From: Diphasiastrum complanatum
Taxonomy: Eukaryota > Streptophyta > Lycopodiopsida > Lycopodiales > Lycopodiaceae
DNA length: 64,000 nucleotides
Assembly (NCBI GenBank): GCA_029204225.1
Contig: CM055104.1
Coordinates: 20,801,761 to 20,865,760, forward strand
Direction of reading: 5' to 3'
A program made the translations under genes and the position numbers. Of this stretch, positions 63,456 through 64,000 are shown piece by piece; position 1 is the stretch's first letter; the number at the start of each line of letters is the position of its first letter. Below the pieces are notes generated by a model. It ran no database searches. It saw only the letters and a list, made by a program, of their open reading frames with translations, and was not told where the DNA came from.

Positions 63456-64000
63456 TTTATTTTCGAACAAAACTTCATCACATGTCCATACTTATTGCAA
63501 TGAAACACAGATGTTCCATTTTAGCCTTCATCTGGGATATAGATTTTTTCATTTTTTTTTTCTTCGATGATTGCGATGCCAATTGATTTAATTCGTAAAA
63601 TACTTGGGAGCGCGATTTGGACCTCGCTTCTTCCCCTCCTTGGTTTTCAAAGTGGTTGGAATTTGCTTTCTAGATGCCACCACTGTGGAATCATATGCTT
63701 TTGTTATCCAAAAAGCATTCTTGAGGTCCTGAAACACATTTATTTTGTATTTGTTCTGATAATCAGTAGGCAACTCTAGGACAAACTGCCAAAGTGCCAA
63801 TTTAGGATCGAATGATGAAACTTAATTCCAAAAATCCTTGGATATAAGAGTCCAAGCTCTTACTAACCATCTTGTAGTTCACGAAATTAAGTAATAATCG
63901 ACATCATCAGCTATCACGAAAGCGTTTTTGAAGACCTTTGTAAAACCTTCATAGGTCATGGGCTTCACACTCAGATCTCGCCACCATGATGATGCCTTGC
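63456..64000 (-). pseudogene. Gypsy-type gag fragment running off the window
   Basis: From the right edge the minus strand reads ASSWWRDLSVKPMTYEGFTK and VFKNAFVIADDVDYY, then, after stops, KLALWQFVLELPTDYQNKYK and INVFQDLKNAFWITKAYDST, a Lys-rich stretch, and a degenerate knuckle HCNKYGHVMKFCSK whose first Cys is altered. This is the usual order of gag core, then CCHC knuckle. Pol is not present to the left. Confidence 0.7.

Overview
This window looks like repeat-rich, intergenic chromatin of a land plant with a large genome. Every gene-length coding region I can recognise belongs to a transposable element, and three LTR elements carry the plant-typical primer binding site TGGTATCAGAGC. Plant-type telobox motifs (TTTAGGG/AAACCCTAA) and long GA, GT, CT and TA microsatellites are scattered through it. 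The assignment to a plant is inference, and I cannot name the species; a fern, lycophyte, gymnosperm or similar would fit. I see no tRNA, rRNA, CRISPR array or bacterial-type operon. Only one weak candidate host exon is noted, near 57.6-57.9 kb.

Layout. 0-19 kb is a cluster of hAT-like (BED finger/DUF659/hAT-C) DNA transposon copies. Palindromic GGTACC/CCGCGG/GGATCC blocks and a ~0.9 kb fold-back element lie around them. One hAT copy is inverted (1-1.1 kb), one is internally deleted (3.1-3.8 kb), and one runs from 5.2 kb but breaks off into an LTR-less gypsy fragment (6.3-9.4 kb). A further hAT copy (9.4-10.65 and 16.94-17.3 kb) is interrupted by a complete, young Ty3/gypsy chromodomain element (10,649-16,942) with an uninterrupted 1597-residue Gag-Pol and a 5-bp target duplication. 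A small convergent ORF (17.8-18.2 kb) with its own TATA-like box and minisatellite follows the hAT copy.

19-29 kb holds a LINE (minus strand). A second gypsy element, 21,499-27,225, has interrupted it inside the reverse-transcriptase codons; this element has unusual AG...CT LTR termini. Further fragments of that family follow, including an inverted LTR pair. 29-32 kb has no recognisable gene.

32-49 kb is a mosaic: a decayed relative of the first gypsy element, a copia element, two or three LINE 3' parts, another piece of the AG...CT family, copia ends, and a LINE with ORF1 fused to the end of ORF2. 49.7-54.4 kb is a third gypsy element lacking integrase. 54.5-59.5 kb is mostly unassigned with LTR-like pieces. 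59.5-62.4 kb holds two copia elements joined head to head. The window ends in a gypsy gag fragment.

Nesting gives relative ages: hAT copies and LINEs are the older substrate, and the gypsy insertions at 10.6-16.9 kb (3 LTR differences in 358 bp by eye) and 21.5-27.2 kb (about 3 in 418) are recent. The most promising new observations are in the LINEs (a covarying 3' stem-loop followed by pyrimidine microsatellite tails, and two PCNA-box-like motifs at the ORF2 C-terminus), the AG...CT LTR termini, and the hAT family's convergent second ORF and palindromic flanking blocks.
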